In this document: positions 15,241 to 24,710 of the stretch, in pieces
Position numbering within the stretch: position 1 is the first letter of the stretch
Layout of the letters: every line of letters begins with the position of its first letter
Assembly: GCA_024195265.1 (NCBI GenBank)
Contig: JAJLRJ010000006.1
Span: 30,288,382-30,352,381 of the forward strand
Length of the DNA stretch: 64,000 nt
Source: Dendrophyllia cribrosa
Taxonomy: Eukaryota > Cnidaria > Anthozoa > Scleractinia > Dendrophylliidae
Direction of reading: 5' to 3'
The notes under the pieces: model-generated
The model's database searches: none
Told to the model about the DNA's origin: nothing
The model's input: the letters and a program-made list of their open reading frames with translations, nothing else
Position numbers and translations under genes: made by a program

Positions 15241-16058
15241 TTAAAGAACATGATGAACTGTGATTATAAGTGCTGCTGCATATGGAGAAATTCTTGCAAT
15301 TGATTGAATTTTGTATTGAATTTCCTCCTCGATCAAGATAGATTCTATTTCAAATTCTTTCTCTTTCCACTCTTTTCTACTTTTTGCAATCAGAGGCTGA
15401 AAAGAAAAAGGAAAAACCATTGTCATTCTTCAAAATCGAACTGTCACTCTCATTGCTCTCCACCCGGGTGGTGGTGGAGGAATAACTGAAGGATTTAGAA
15501 AACGCCACTCCCTTTCTTCCTCTGATAGTAATGGCAAAACAATTGAATGTTCTCTTTCCATTCTCCGTAACTTTTCTCTTTTCCATTCTTGAGGAGTTTG
15601 ACATAACAAAATCTGAAAAAAAGATAAAATCACAATCCTTCCATTGAAAGTCCTTTGACCTTTTTCACTGAAGGATGTTTCCGTAACCATCTTTTCATGT
15701 CGCAAAGCCATTTTAAATTTTTACAAAAACTGTGACAACGATGTCCATTATGAGCAACACCGCAAGTTGAATAACGGGGGTCAAAAAATCCTTCAGGAAG
15801 AGGAGGTGGCGGATCATCCTTGAAAATCTTATGCAAAGTTTCAACTGTAAATTCACTTACAAGGTTTGTAAATTTGCGACAGTGAGGGCACTTCGGATGG
15901 TCTCGAATGCATCTCTTTAGACAATCATGATGGATACTTTGCCCACAGCAGTTTGTTACTGGTAAACACCATTCTTCTTCCAAGCATATAATGCATCTCT
16001 CTTCCATCTCCTCACGGGTCTCTTTGATCTCCTCACGGGTCTCTTTGTTCTCCGCCAT
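15241..16058 (-). CDS. RING finger protein, probably spliced with two mini-introns
   Basis: The uninterrupted first part (16058 down to 15630, 142 codons) starts with duplicated KETREE elements and has a RING finger: C22-x2-C25, C37, H43/H44, C46, C57-x2-C60. RING proteins act as E3 ubiquitin ligases, often used by large DNA viruses against host factors. The frame closes at 15630, but strong acceptors (pyrimidine tract plus CAG) lie at 15613 and 15397. GT donors at 15668 (or 15659) and 15447 would give introns of 56 (or 47) and 51 bases and keep the frame open to a stop at 15241. The RING part is well supported; the splicing is inference. Confidence 0.65.
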
Positions 16059-16176
16059 TCTTGTCTTCACACCTGCAACGAAAATGCGCCAGCTCGCTTC
16101 CTTTTAAAGAGGGGAAAAATCCGAGAGGGGACTGGAAAAGACCGGGGGGATGGGGGGGTATCCCCCCTCTTTTCAA

Positions 16177-16227
16177 TGACGTCACAAAACAAGATGGCGT
16201 CATCACCCATTACCTACTCTATAAAAG
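16177..16227 (+). promoter_or_regulatory. Polymerase promoter: CRE site plus TATA box
   Basis: A perfect CRE palindrome TGACGTCA lies at 16177-16184 and TATAAAAG at 16220-16227, thirty bases before the polymerase ATG at 16257. The leader would be almost absent. The RING gene starts on the other strand at 16058, so the region may be bidirectional. Confidence 0.7.
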
Positions 16228-16256
16228 AAAACTGAAATTTCTACGTTCTGCACAAA

Positions 16257-19200
16257 ATGGAGTCAAAGCGAGAAGTGAGACGAAAAAAGAAAGAAGAGCA
16301 AGAAGAAAGAAAAAGACAACGAGAAGAAGTGAGACGAAAAAAGAAAGAAGAAAAGGAAGCTGTCAAGCAAAAAAAGAAAGAAGAGCAAGAGGAAGAGAAA
16401 AAACGAAAGAGAAAAGAAGAAGAACAACGAAAGAAAAAAGAAGCAAAAAGAAAAAAGAAAGAGACAGTAGTTGAGGAAGTGGATGAGATCATTGAAACCA
16501 TTTTGAATGATGATGAATGGAACAAAATTTGCAATCTGGCCATGGATGCCACAGAAAAATTGAATGAAGCCGAACTGGATTTCATTTGTCGCGACCCAAG
16601 CAGTGATGAAGATATGTTTTCTGATGACGACGATAGTCTCTGTATCAAAGCCATGGAAGAAATGGAAAAACAACAACAGCAGCAGCAAGCTGAAATTGTT
16701 GAAGAACAGCAAGTCTCTGATGACCAAGATGTTGAAGAACAAGATACTGAAGAACAAAGCGGGGGAGAATTAAAATTTGAACTTTCCCCTCATTCAGACA
16801 AACACGTCAAAAAGTTTGGGATTCATCGCCGTGTTTTCACCACGCGGTTGACACAATCTGCAGATCTCAAAAAGATTCCTCGCAAGAATCTCCCTCAAAT
16901 GATCGAGAAAGCCTTGCAACAAGCCATCAATGAACAAGTCCTGGATGGACATGATAACAACAACGATTGGCTCATGATTAACATGTCGTCTAACCGACTT
17001 AAACACGCTTACAATTCCCATCAAGTTCGTGTGGGGCAATGGCGTCACGATACACAACCTGCAAGAGCTATCTTAGAACAGATTTCAAATATCCTCAATT
17101 CAAATGAGCAATTTGAAATTGACGACTCTTTCCACATTGAAGTCAGCCACATTCGAGAGTCTGGGTCTGGGAGTGGAACCAATCAAGAAAAAGGACTGGG
17201 AAGAAGGATGAATCCGAAAATCAAAGCCATTGAACAAGTCCTCAAAAACAAGAAAAGTGTGATAAAAATAAAGAATCAAGATGATCTTTGCTGTGCGCGC
17301 GCCCTTGTTACTGCCCAAGCGTACCACGAGTATGGAATTCGACATAAAACATATGAATATATCAAACGAGGGCGGAGCGAGCAAGGAAAAAAAGCCAAAG
17401 CCTTGCATCAGGAAGCGCGTGTTCCCGAAGGTCCTTGTGGCAGAGGAGAATTAGAGCTCTTCCAAATTGTTCTCTCAGACTACCAGATCGTGGTTGTCTC
17501 CGTGGACCACGGCTATCAAATCACTTACAAAGGACCCGCTCAACCCAAACAACTCATCCTGATCCAAAATGGAAATCATTACCATACCTGCACCTCTCTC
17601 AGTGGGTTCATGGGGAAAGTCTATTTCTGTGTGGAATGTGAAAAGGGATTCAATAGCGATGATATTGCACACCATCGATGCAAAGGAAAAAAATGTTTTG
17701 CTTGCCATCAAGTTGATTGCTCTGATTTCAAAAATGCACTTGGGCAAGAAGCACGTCTCCCCTGCAATGTTTGCAATCGTTTCTTCATGGGAGAAGTCTG
17801 TAAAGGAATGCACTACTGTCGATCAAGTAGTGGAACAGATGCGGATGACAAGAACAGTGTCTGCGACACACACAAACGATGCAAAGTATGCAATAAAACC
17901 TACACGCAAAAAGAATGTAAAGGAAAACACGTATGCGGCTATGCAGAATGTCCTTCTTGCCACGAGTACCTGAATCTCTTCACTCATCAATGTTACTTGC
18001 AAAAAATCAAAGAAAAACCGAAGAAAAAAAGTCGGAAACGCAAACGCGGTGCTGCGGCCGGATTGGCAACCCTACGCGCCAATGAAAACGAAGACGAAGA
18101 AGAAAAACCTCCTCCACCTCCGCTCTTTGTGTACTTTGACATTGAAGCAAGACAAGACGAAGGGCAACATATCGCCAACCTGCTATGTGCAGAACGAGAC
18201 GACAGTGAGCAATGCGAAGTGTTTGAAGGTGAACAATGTATCGAAGCATTCCTAGATTGGGCAGAACAGCAAAGCAAAACAGACGACCCTGAAGTAACGC
18301 GACAAGTGATTGCAGTGGCCCATAACTTCCAAGGGTATGATAGTTATTTTATTCTGGAGGAATGCTACAAGCAAAAGATCTGTCCCAAACAAATTGTGAA
18401 TGGTGCCAAGATTTTATCCATGGAAGTGGGAGCATTGAAATTCATAGATAGCATGTCCTTTTTGCAAATGACACTTTCTGGATTCACGAAAGCCTTTGGA
18501 CTCACGGAACTGAAAAAGGGGTTCTTCCCTCATTTTTTCAACACCCAAGAAAATCAAGAGTACGAAGGCATCATCCCAGCCCAAGATTATTATGACCCTA
18601 TGGGAATGAAACCGGAACGACGACAAGAATTTGAAACGTGGCACAAAGCAAAACGTGAGGAAAATTATGTGTTTAACTTTCAACAAGAACTTGTAGACTA
18701 CTGTGTATCTGATGTTCGTTTGCTCAAGGAAGGATGCATGCAGTTTCAAGAAGAATTCAAAACCTTGGCTGATTTCAATCCCATGCAAGAATGTATTACC
18801 ATTGCCTCAGCTTGCAGTCGCTACTACCGCAAGAAATGTCTCCAAGAATACACCATTGCTTCCGAACCTATTCGAGGGTGGCACGGTAAAAGCAAACCCC
18901 ATTCGCTCGCTTCCATGGAATGGTTACATTGGATTGAACACAAATTGAGAGAAGAACGTAACACAACAGAAGATTCACTTGCACATGCCGGCAACACAGG
19001 AGAACACAGAATTCAACTGGGTCCGAGACGAATTCATGTGGATGGATTTGACAGGCAAACCAACACGGTCTATGAATTTCAAGGCTGCTTTTACCATGGT
19101 TGCCCTACGTGTTTCCCCAATCGAGACCAGCGCCACAAGAAATTGAACGACTTGTCCATGCGCCAAATTCACCGTTCGACCATGGAACGCAACGAAGTCA

Positions 19201-20774
19201 TTCGAGAGGCGGGTTATGGAGTTGTGGAAGTATGGGAATGCGATTGGAATGCACAAAAGAAAACAGACGTACGCATTCAAGATTTCCTCCACGAACTGAA
19301 ATTGGTGGAACGATTGGAACCGAGAGATGCCTTCTTCGGGGGACGCACCAATGCCATTCAGCTCCATTGCAAGACCCAGCCCGGAGAGGAAATTCGTTAC
19401 TGCGATTACACGTCACTGTACCCATGGGTCAACAAAAATTACATCTACCCTGAAGGCCATCCAATGATCATCACACAACCCCCCAGCAACGACATCACCA
19501 ACTTCTTTGGACTGGTCAAATGTACTATTGAACCACCTTACAACCTTTACCATCCTGTCTTGCCTTACCGTTGCGAGGGCAAGTTGACATTCCCACTGTG
19601 TCGCACGTGCGTCGAAACGCAATTGAAGATATCACTCCTCGAACGAAGAATTGATTGCCCTCACTCTCCCGAAGAACGTGCACTCACTGGCACCTGGTGC
19701 ACGCCTGAAATTCAAGAAGCATTGAAACAAGGGTACACGCTTCGGAAAGTGCATGAAATCTGGCATTTTCCCAGAACGAGTGAAGATCTATTCACTTCCT
19801 ACGTGAACACCTTCTTGAAATTGAAACAAGAAGCCTCCGGATGGCCTGAAGATGTTGCGACCGACCCCATCAAGCAACAACAGTACTTGGAAGATTATGA
19901 ACGACACGAAAGCATCCAATTGGATTACCAAAACGTCCAAAAAAATCCAGGCAAACGTTCTCTTGCCAAGATGATGCTGAATTCGTTCTGGGGGAAATTT
20001 GGGCAACAACCCAACAAATGTCAAGTCGAAGCTATTACTGAACCTAACAAATTGTACGCATTGCTACACGACGATTCCACACGAATCCATAGCATTCGCA
20101 TCGTCAACGAAGAACAGATAGAAGTGGTGCACGACAGTCAAGAGGCATGCGCTTCCATTCAACCCAACATCAACATCTTTGTGGCATGTTTCACCACATG
20201 TTGGGCACGATTGAAATTGTATGAAGGAATCAAGACACTGCAACCCCAGCAAGTGTTGTACTTCGATACTGACAGCATCGTGTACCATTGGCGTCCCAAC
20301 CTTCCTTCACTTCCGCTCGGCAACTACCTGGGTCAATTCACGAATGAACTTGACCAAGACGACTTCATTACTGAATTCGCGGCTGCAGGTCCTAAAAATT
20401 ATGGGTACAAAACCAACAAAGGGAAAGTGGAATGCAAAGTACGTGGTTTCAGCCTGAACAGTCGAGGACAGCAACAATTGAACTTCGACATTCTCAAAGA
20501 AAACGTAAAAGCAGAACTCCAACAACCCGAAGTTGAACCGCGCGACATCCCTGTGTGGAATCCTTTCAAGATTGTGAGAGACCAAGACACCAAACAACTC
20601 CTAACCCAATCTGAAATCAAACGCTACAAATTGGTCTTTGACAAACGTGTGGTGAACCCCATCACGTTCCGTTCCTACCCCTACGGATTCAACAAATTCG
20701 AACTGACTACTGTCGATGATGAACTCATCCAAGGTCTATTTGAAACTTTCGATGAGGAGATTTTCTCAAACTAA
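16257..20774 (+). CDS. Protein-primed family B DNA polymerase
   Basis: The protein is 1505 residues. Residues 1-80 are a Lys/Glu coiled coil and 95-165 are acidic. A middle module (about 330-450) contains DDLCCARA (C345, C346) and NHYHT (H441, H443) and could be a papain/OTU-like fold. Cys/His-rich fingers follow (about 455-580). The 3'-5' exonuclease has D628/E630 (YFDIEAR), N690 and D695 (HNFQGYD) and Y815-D819 (YCVSD). Between exonuclease and palm is a VSR-like nuclease block (D929, E940, QGCFYHGC). The palm has D1050-x2-SLYP, K1238 with NSFWGKFG, and D1337-T-D1339-S. It would replicate the element by protein priming; all polymerase residues are present. Confidence 0.95.
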   Translation: MESKREVRRKKKEEQEERKRQREEVRRKKKEEKEAVKQKKKEEQEEEKKRKRKEEEQRKKKEAKRKKKETVVEEVDEIIETILNDDEWNKICNLAMDATEKLNEAELDFICRDPSSDEDMFSDDDDSLCIKAMEEMEKQQQQQQAEIVEEQQVSDDQDVEEQDTEEQSGGELKFELSPHSDKHVKKFGIHRRVFTTRLTQSADLKKIPRKNLPQMIEKALQQAINEQVLDGHDNNNDWLMINMSSNRLKHAYNSHQVRVGQWRHDTQPARAILEQISNILNSNEQFEIDDSFHIEVSHIRESGSGSGTNQEKGLGRRMNPKIKAIEQVLKNKKSVIKIKNQDDLCCARALVTAQAYHEYGIRHKTYEYIKRGRSEQGKKAKALHQEARVPEGPCGRGELELFQIVLSDYQIVVVSVDHGYQITYKGPAQPKQLILIQNGNHYHTCTSLSGFMGKVYFCVECEKGFNSDDIAHHRCKGKKCFACHQVDCSDFKNALGQEARLPCNVCNRFFMGEVCKGMHYCRSSSGTDADDKNSVCDTHKRCKVCNKTYTQKECKGKHVCGYAECPSCHEYLNLFTHQCYLQKIKEKPKKKSRKRKRGAAAGLATLRANENEDEEEKPPPPPLFVYFDIEARQDEGQHIANLLCAERDDSEQCEVFEGEQCIEAFLDWAEQQSKTDDPEVTRQVIAVAHNFQGYDSYFILEECYKQKICPKQIVNGAKILSMEVGALKFIDSMSFLQMTLSGFTKAFGLTELKKGFFPHFFNTQENQEYEGIIPAQDYYDPMGMKPERRQEFETWHKAKREENYVFNFQQELVDYCVSDVRLLKEGCMQFQEEFKTLADFNPMQECITIASACSRYYRKKCLQEYTIASEPIRGWHGKSKPHSLASMEWLHWIEHKLREERNTTEDSLAHAGNTGEHRIQLGPRRIHVDGFDRQTNTVYEFQGCFYHGCPTCFPNRDQRHKKLNDLSMRQIHRSTMERNEVIREAGYGVVEVWECDWNAQKKTDVRIQDFLHELKLVERLEPRDAFFGGRTNAIQLHCKTQPGEEIRYCDYTSLYPWVNKNYIYPEGHPMIITQPPSNDITNFFGLVKCTIEPPYNLYHPVLPYRCEGKLTFPLCRTCVETQLKISLLERRIDCPHSPEERALTGTWCTPEIQEALKQGYTLRKVHEIWHFPRTSEDLFTSYVNTFLKLKQEASGWPEDVATDPIKQQQYLEDYERHESIQLDYQNVQKNPGKRSLAKMMLNSFWGKFGQQPNKCQVEAITEPNKLYALLHDDSTRIHSIRIVNEEQIEVVHDSQEACASIQPNINIFVACFTTCWARLKLYEGIKTLQPQQVLYFDTDSIVYHWRPNLPSLPLGNYLGQFTNELDQDDFITEFAAAGPKNYGYKTNKGKVECKVRGFSLNSRGQQQLNFDILKENVKAELQQPEVEPRDIPVWNPFKIVRDQDTKQLLTQSEIKRYKLVFDKRVVNPITFRSYPYGFNKFELTTVDDELIQGLFETFDEEIFSN

Positions 20775-20781
20775 AAAACGA

Positions 20782-20790
20782 TATAAAAAA
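20782..20790 (+). promoter_or_regulatory. TATA box with flanking AACGAT/ATCGTT inverted repeat
   Basis: TATAAAAAA lies 41 bases before the ATG at 20823 and inside a small inverted repeat (AAACGAT and ATCGTTT arms). It probably drives the last two small genes. Confidence 0.5.
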
Positions 20791-20822
20791 CGTTTCATCG
20801 TTTAAACTTTTCATTCTTGACA

Positions 20823-21086
20823 ATGGCACCCGACATTGAAGAACCTTGTCCTTTCACTCCTGAGCTTAAAGAAGAAGAATTGATTCAATTATTACAACAT
20901 TCATTCAATCATTACAACATTCTTCCCAAAACTGAGTTCAATGCAAGAAACGAATTTGATACCATCTGCCGATTGGAACGGGTGGGAACCACTAGACCTT
21001 TCCCAGAAAAGAACTGTTCACAATCAAACCAAGAAAAAGAGACGGAAGAAAAGTCAGAAAAAATGGTGGACCCAAAGGAAAAGTAA
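20823..21086 (+). CDS. Small acidic-then-basic protein, 87 aa
   Basis: The ATG at 20823 follows the TATA box and gives 87 residues: an acidic helical start (ELKEEELIQLLQHSFNHY) and a Lys/Glu-rich tail. It overlaps the next frame for 146 bases. No family is recognised. Either frame, or both, could be coding. Confidence 0.45.
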   Translation: MAPDIEEPCPFTPELKEEELIQLLQHSFNHYNILPKTEFNARNEFDTICRLERVGTTRPFPEKNCSQSNQEKETEEKSEKMVDPKEK

Positions 21087-21336
21087 GAAATCATTTTCTC
21101 TTCCTGGAAATCACAATGGAAACACTTGGTTGAAGAAACACATCACTTTCAGAACTTTAATCAACCAAATCAAGCAAAGTAACATTCCCTTATGGACACA
21201 AGTCACAAGAAATGGTCTTCGATGGAGACATGATGGAATTCCTCCACATATGAACTTAGAAACCCTTGTCAAGTACTTGAGTTTTGCAAGAACACCAATT
21301 AACAAGTTGTTAAACAAAAGAAGAAAACGTCGTTAA
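20941..21336 (+). CDS. Basic protein near the right terminus, 131 aa
   Basis: The protein is 131 residues, strongly basic in the middle (KKKRRKKSQKKWW) and at the very end (KRRKRR), with a folded-looking second half (NTWLKKHITFRTLINQ, LETLVKYLSFARTPINKLL). It overlaps the acidic ORF out of frame. Terminal position next to the polymerase makes it a candidate DNA-end-binding or terminal protein, but nothing in the sequence proves this. Confidence 0.5.
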   Translation: MQETNLIPSADWNGWEPLDLSQKRTVHNQTKKKRRKKSQKKWWTQRKSKKSFSLPGNHNGNTWLKKHITFRTLINQIKQSNIPLWTQVTRNGLRWRHDGIPPHMNLETLVKYLSFARTPINKLLNKRRKRR

Positions 21337-21403
21337 ACATTTTTTCATTAAAAAACTTGTTGAACCTGATTGACTTGTGTGGGCTCCATTATTTCCGTTG
21401 GGG

Positions 21404-21517
21404 TGACGTCAGCGATGACGTATATAGGGACTTTTTTGACTGTCCCATAACCAAAATCCACTCATGGGCGTGGTTAGGAAAAATGACTCGTGTCCCATCT
21501 AGACCCCCCTTACTACT
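21404..21517. repeat. Right terminal segment of the Polinton
   Basis: The segment contains a perfect CRE (21404-21411), a second TGACGTA and TATATAG at 21416-21427, and ends in CCCCCCTTACTACT. Read from the outside it starts AG, as Polinton ends do. The partner repeat is outside the window, so its length cannot be given. The candidate six-base target duplication on this side is GTTGAA (21518-21523). Confidence 0.65.
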
Positions 21518-22265
21518 GTTGAAAGTGCGGAGAAGATTGAGAAGGCGTTGAGAATGCTCCTGAGTTGGTTTTGGTTTGACTGGAGCGCAGATCCGAATGT
21601 TTGAAGAAAGTGACCGCTTTGTCAAGGATCTCGTGAAAGCTCGTCCATTCCAGGCGACATAACTCGATTTGTCTGGCGATGTGAGAATGGAAAGCACGCA
21701 CACTAGGCCACGAGTAGCTTGATGCCTTCAACATAATCAATTTGAGATAATCAAGCATGGCATTCTTCTTGGAGGTTTCGTAAGGTTTAACCATGGACAA
21801 GAAACCAGTAACAAAGTCCGGTAAATCTAACTTGTCGTAATCTAATCCTGGGGCAAACTCGTGCGGCCAGTCGATGGTGCGCTTTTTCCTTGAATTGTTC
21901 GTCGCATATGTTGATTCCTCAGCGTCATGTTGTGGAGAACTGGGGGAGTGGCGCAAACGCAGGACCTCGAGTTCCAGGGCGAGTTTGTCTTTCTGGAGGT
22001 GTACTAACTCGATCTCCTGCATAATGTTCTGAGCGGGAAGATCTGGCTGTGGTTGTCGCGGTGTTTTGGACGCACATGTAATATCCTTCGGGACATGTTC
22101 CGAGGCTGCTTTCTCCATGTACGGAGAGTGCTTTGAAAACAACTCTTCGTCTTCTGCCGGGAAATGCCAGTCTGACATTTGGCGTTGGAGATCGGAATAG
22201 AAGAAATCAGGATCCTTCTTGGTTGATTTATGTTGACACGTAGAACGTCGCGACGGTTGAGTCAT
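21513..22265 (-). pseudogene. Gag-like retroelement ORF truncated by the Polinton
   Basis: A 250-residue frame starts at ATG 22265. It has a charged, coiled-coil-like middle and a conserved-looking C-terminal segment (DLPDFVTGFLSMVKP, YSWPSVRAFHSHIARQIELC, FHEILDKAVTFFKHSD). I associate this type with gag-like ORF1 proteins of tyrosine-recombinase (DIRS/Ngaro-type) retroelements in anthozoans, with limited certainty. Its stop codon is supplied by the Polinton terminus (TAG within the terminal sequence), so the real C-terminus and the rest of the element lie beyond the insertion, left of the window. Confidence 0.6.
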
Positions 22266-22390
22266 GATTAAAAGTAAGAGTTTGGTCGGATAACAAAATT
22301 GAGCTTGACCTGCGATAGCAACGAGCGTATGACTGACTAACGCGTGACCGACGCGAGGCTTATATTACTACAGTGACATCATTGCATCAA

Positions 22391-24710
22391 TTACCCATCC
22401 TCACGGAGGTGACGATGGACATTATAATGCACCAAGCACTGTGCTTTGGCAAATAGCTGTTTGCACTCATAGCTTGCTTCCTCTGGAGGCTTCACACTTT
22501 CACCATTATTGTTAATAATCTTGACAAATGAGCCTGACACATACTCCTCTACAGTGGCAGGCTGGCCATTGTAAGTAGTGTAAAAGCAGCGGTTATATTG
22601 GAAACACTTCCCAAATTGTGGTGGCGCTTTCAGCTCAAAGTTTTTGGCAAGATGCCTGGCCACAGCATGCATTTGCACCTGTTTACAGCAGTGGCTTTCT
22701 ACTGAACTGTTAAGTGTCTCTTCAATTGTTTTCAAAGCCTTAGCATTATAAGTTTTTACAACCCATTCGGTTGATTGCTGGTTTCCTGTTGTTTCCTTGT
22801 TGTTGCATGGTAGGCATCTCTAAAGGCACCAGAAGAAAATTTCTTACTGTTAACAAGAACTTCCTCTTCCATAATTTCTACCCATTCTCGAGTTTTTACA
22901 TTGAACTTCTCAAAAGTAAGAGTTACCTTGTTTTTGGGTTGTGGCTTGACCAACTTACCAGCTTGTAATAAAGCATCTATTGACACAGAAGCTGGGTAAG
23001 CTGTTTCCATAAATGTATTCCTTTGTGTTTTGCCACAGACCTCATTGGCACTCTTGCATGCCCTTGTGGTTGGTAATGAACTGGACCTCTTTTCAAAAGT
23101 AAAACTCAGCTCATGACTCAAGTTGTGATCTTCCAGCTCTTGCAAAACAAATCGCACCAGATAAACCTGTGAAAAGGACTCTTACTATCATGAGATAATA
23201 TTGAAGAGAATAATTATTTCATTACACATTATGTGATCAATTCAAAACATCAACATCCCCCCCCCGGCAATGCCCCGGGTATTTGAACTTTTGAAGATAG
23301 ACTTGTTCAAATTCTGCCCCCTTGGGCCAAAATTGCATATACCCCACCCTAGCACTGGATTTGACTGTCAAATGCCCCTCCTAATTTAAGATAAAATGTT
23401 CTTAGTGACAAAAAATACACTTTGCAATCAGTTCTGATTTATTCTGGTATATGCATTTAAATGTCACTTACATATGGCAATGTAGTCACCTTTTTTATAT
23501 ATAACACTAAACTAGACAGTATTCCGGTCATCTGTCAGAGTGAATCAGGTAAAGTACTTCCTGACAATACTGACAAATATAGTGTAAAACTGGTGTAACT
23601 GAGGCAGTGATGATTATTGGAGTCACGGTATTAAACATGTTTCTTGACCCTTTTAATATATGATGTTACCCTTTTTACCACTTACATGTACATTGTTCTC
23701 TCAAACTTCAGTTATTTATACTAACAAAAAAACAAAGCAAAGCTTTGTCAGCTCCTTTTTCACTAGCCATTCACTAACAAAAACAATATTTTTCCTTTAA
23801 ATTGTTCCATGTTGAACCTGAACTGCTACCACGTGTGTTTGATAGGCGCTGGCTAAGAAAAGATTTTTAACTTGACACTTACAGTATGGTTCAAATTCCC
23901 CACCCAGGCAAAGTCAAACTCCCCACCCAAAGTCAATAAAGTTCCTTCCACATCAAATTCCCAACTCCCCAAGTACAGAAAACATTCAAATGCCCAAGGC
24001 ATTCCTGGTTGGTGGGGGGGGGGGTGTTGATGTTTCCAATTGATTGGTGCATTATAAACGTTTATTTCACTTCAGTTTTGAGAGAAAAGAAGAAGCTGAC
24101 ACTATACTGGGGGCGGGGGGGAGGGGGGAGAGAGACTCCTTAATTTTTTAAAGGTACCCTACCATTTCGTCCCATTCTTTCCGAAAAACACAATACAGGT
24201 ATATTTGTCATGCCTTAAGTAGTGGGTTCCCTTGCCCATTATTTTCTTGTTTTAGCATAAAAAATACATTAATTCTGTGAGTCTGTTATGAAATATAACA
24301 TAAAATTATGTCATAATTTTATGACATAATTGTAAAGACTGACAAGCTTAGTAATCATAGGTTTTTTTTTATCTTACCTTATCTTTTCTGTGAGGAATTT
24401 GGTTTATGTTCGAACAGGAAGGGCCCTTGTTCGAAACCAGCACATCACATGTACTCGCTGGCAAGTTAAAATGTCCTGCACATGCTTTCTTGAGGTTTCC
24501 CAAAGAAAGTTCTTCATAATCAAATTGAACAAATTCTCTCGGCTGTACGGGCTTGAATGTTTGTTTGTTATCTGGCTCGGATGCCAGTCGTTGTACAATG
24601 ATTTCATGTGGGGCATTTGATCCCTTCTTGTTTTTACGAGCTGCATCAGTTCGAGATCTCTTCCCGCTCATTTTCGCTTGAAGATCGTTCCAAACCGTCT
24701 GTCGTTTCAT
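22391..24710 (-). pseudogene. Alpha-kinase domain gene, two exons, frameshifted and truncated
   Basis: Exon 1 (24710-24378) encodes a Lys/Arg-rich leader with MSGKRSRTDAARK and ends at a consensus AAG/GTAAGA donor. Exon 2 (23166-22391) begins after TTTTCACAG and joins in frame. It shows alpha-kinase features: SSGAFRDAYHA (glycine-loop region), WVVKTY (the ATP-site Lys), VQMHAVARHLAKNF and VEEYVSGSFVKIINNNG. A one-base frameshift lies near 22745-22757, between the GAFRDAY and VVKTY motifs. The domain then stops at 22391, before the C-terminal zinc-binding and metal-binding motifs, at the edge of the gag-like insertion. It is almost certainly dead. The parent family is the MHCK/eEF2K atypical kinases. 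Confidence 0.75.
23235..24047. mobile_element. Non-autonomous inverted-repeat element inside the alpha-kinase intron
   Basis: The ends are inverted copies: GATCAATTCAAAACATCAACA at the left (23235) matches the reverse complement of the right end (up to 24047). Both then have a C-run or G-run and a related GGAATGCC..GGG.ATTTGAA segment. The interior (about 810 bp in total) has no ORF but repeats motifs such as CCCCACCC and CAAATGCCC. It is a MITE-like or decayed DNA transposon. The target duplication was not resolved. Confidence 0.65.

Larger units (their letters stand above)
1..21517. mobile_element. Polinton/Maverick (adintovirus-like) element, left end outside window
   Basis: One continuous block carries an integrase with chromodomain, a major capsid protein, an adenain-like protease, an A32-type ATPase and a family B DNA polymerase. 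Together these define self-synthesising, virus-like Polintons. The right terminus is called at 21517: read inward on the minus strand it begins AGTAGTAAGGGGGG, fitting the 5'-AG start usual for this class, and an unrelated reading frame is cut exactly there. The left terminus and its terminal inverted repeat are not in the window, so the target duplication cannot be confirmed. Almost all genes are open; one is broken by a single stop, so the copy is young but perhaps not fully competent. Confidence 0.92.

Noticed and set aside
16241..16757. Two minus-strand Ser/Phe-rich frames opposite the polymerase start
   Set aside because: They are the antisense of the Lys/Glu coiled coil; composition is explained by the plus-strand coding.
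17993..18277. Minus-strand frames opposite the polymerase middle
   Set aside because: The plus-strand frame is a clear polymerase with all motifs; these are shadows.
24290..24345. TTATGTCATAATTTTATGACATAA palindrome
   Set aside because: A short AT-rich palindrome in an intron without copies noticed elsewhere; no function can be argued.
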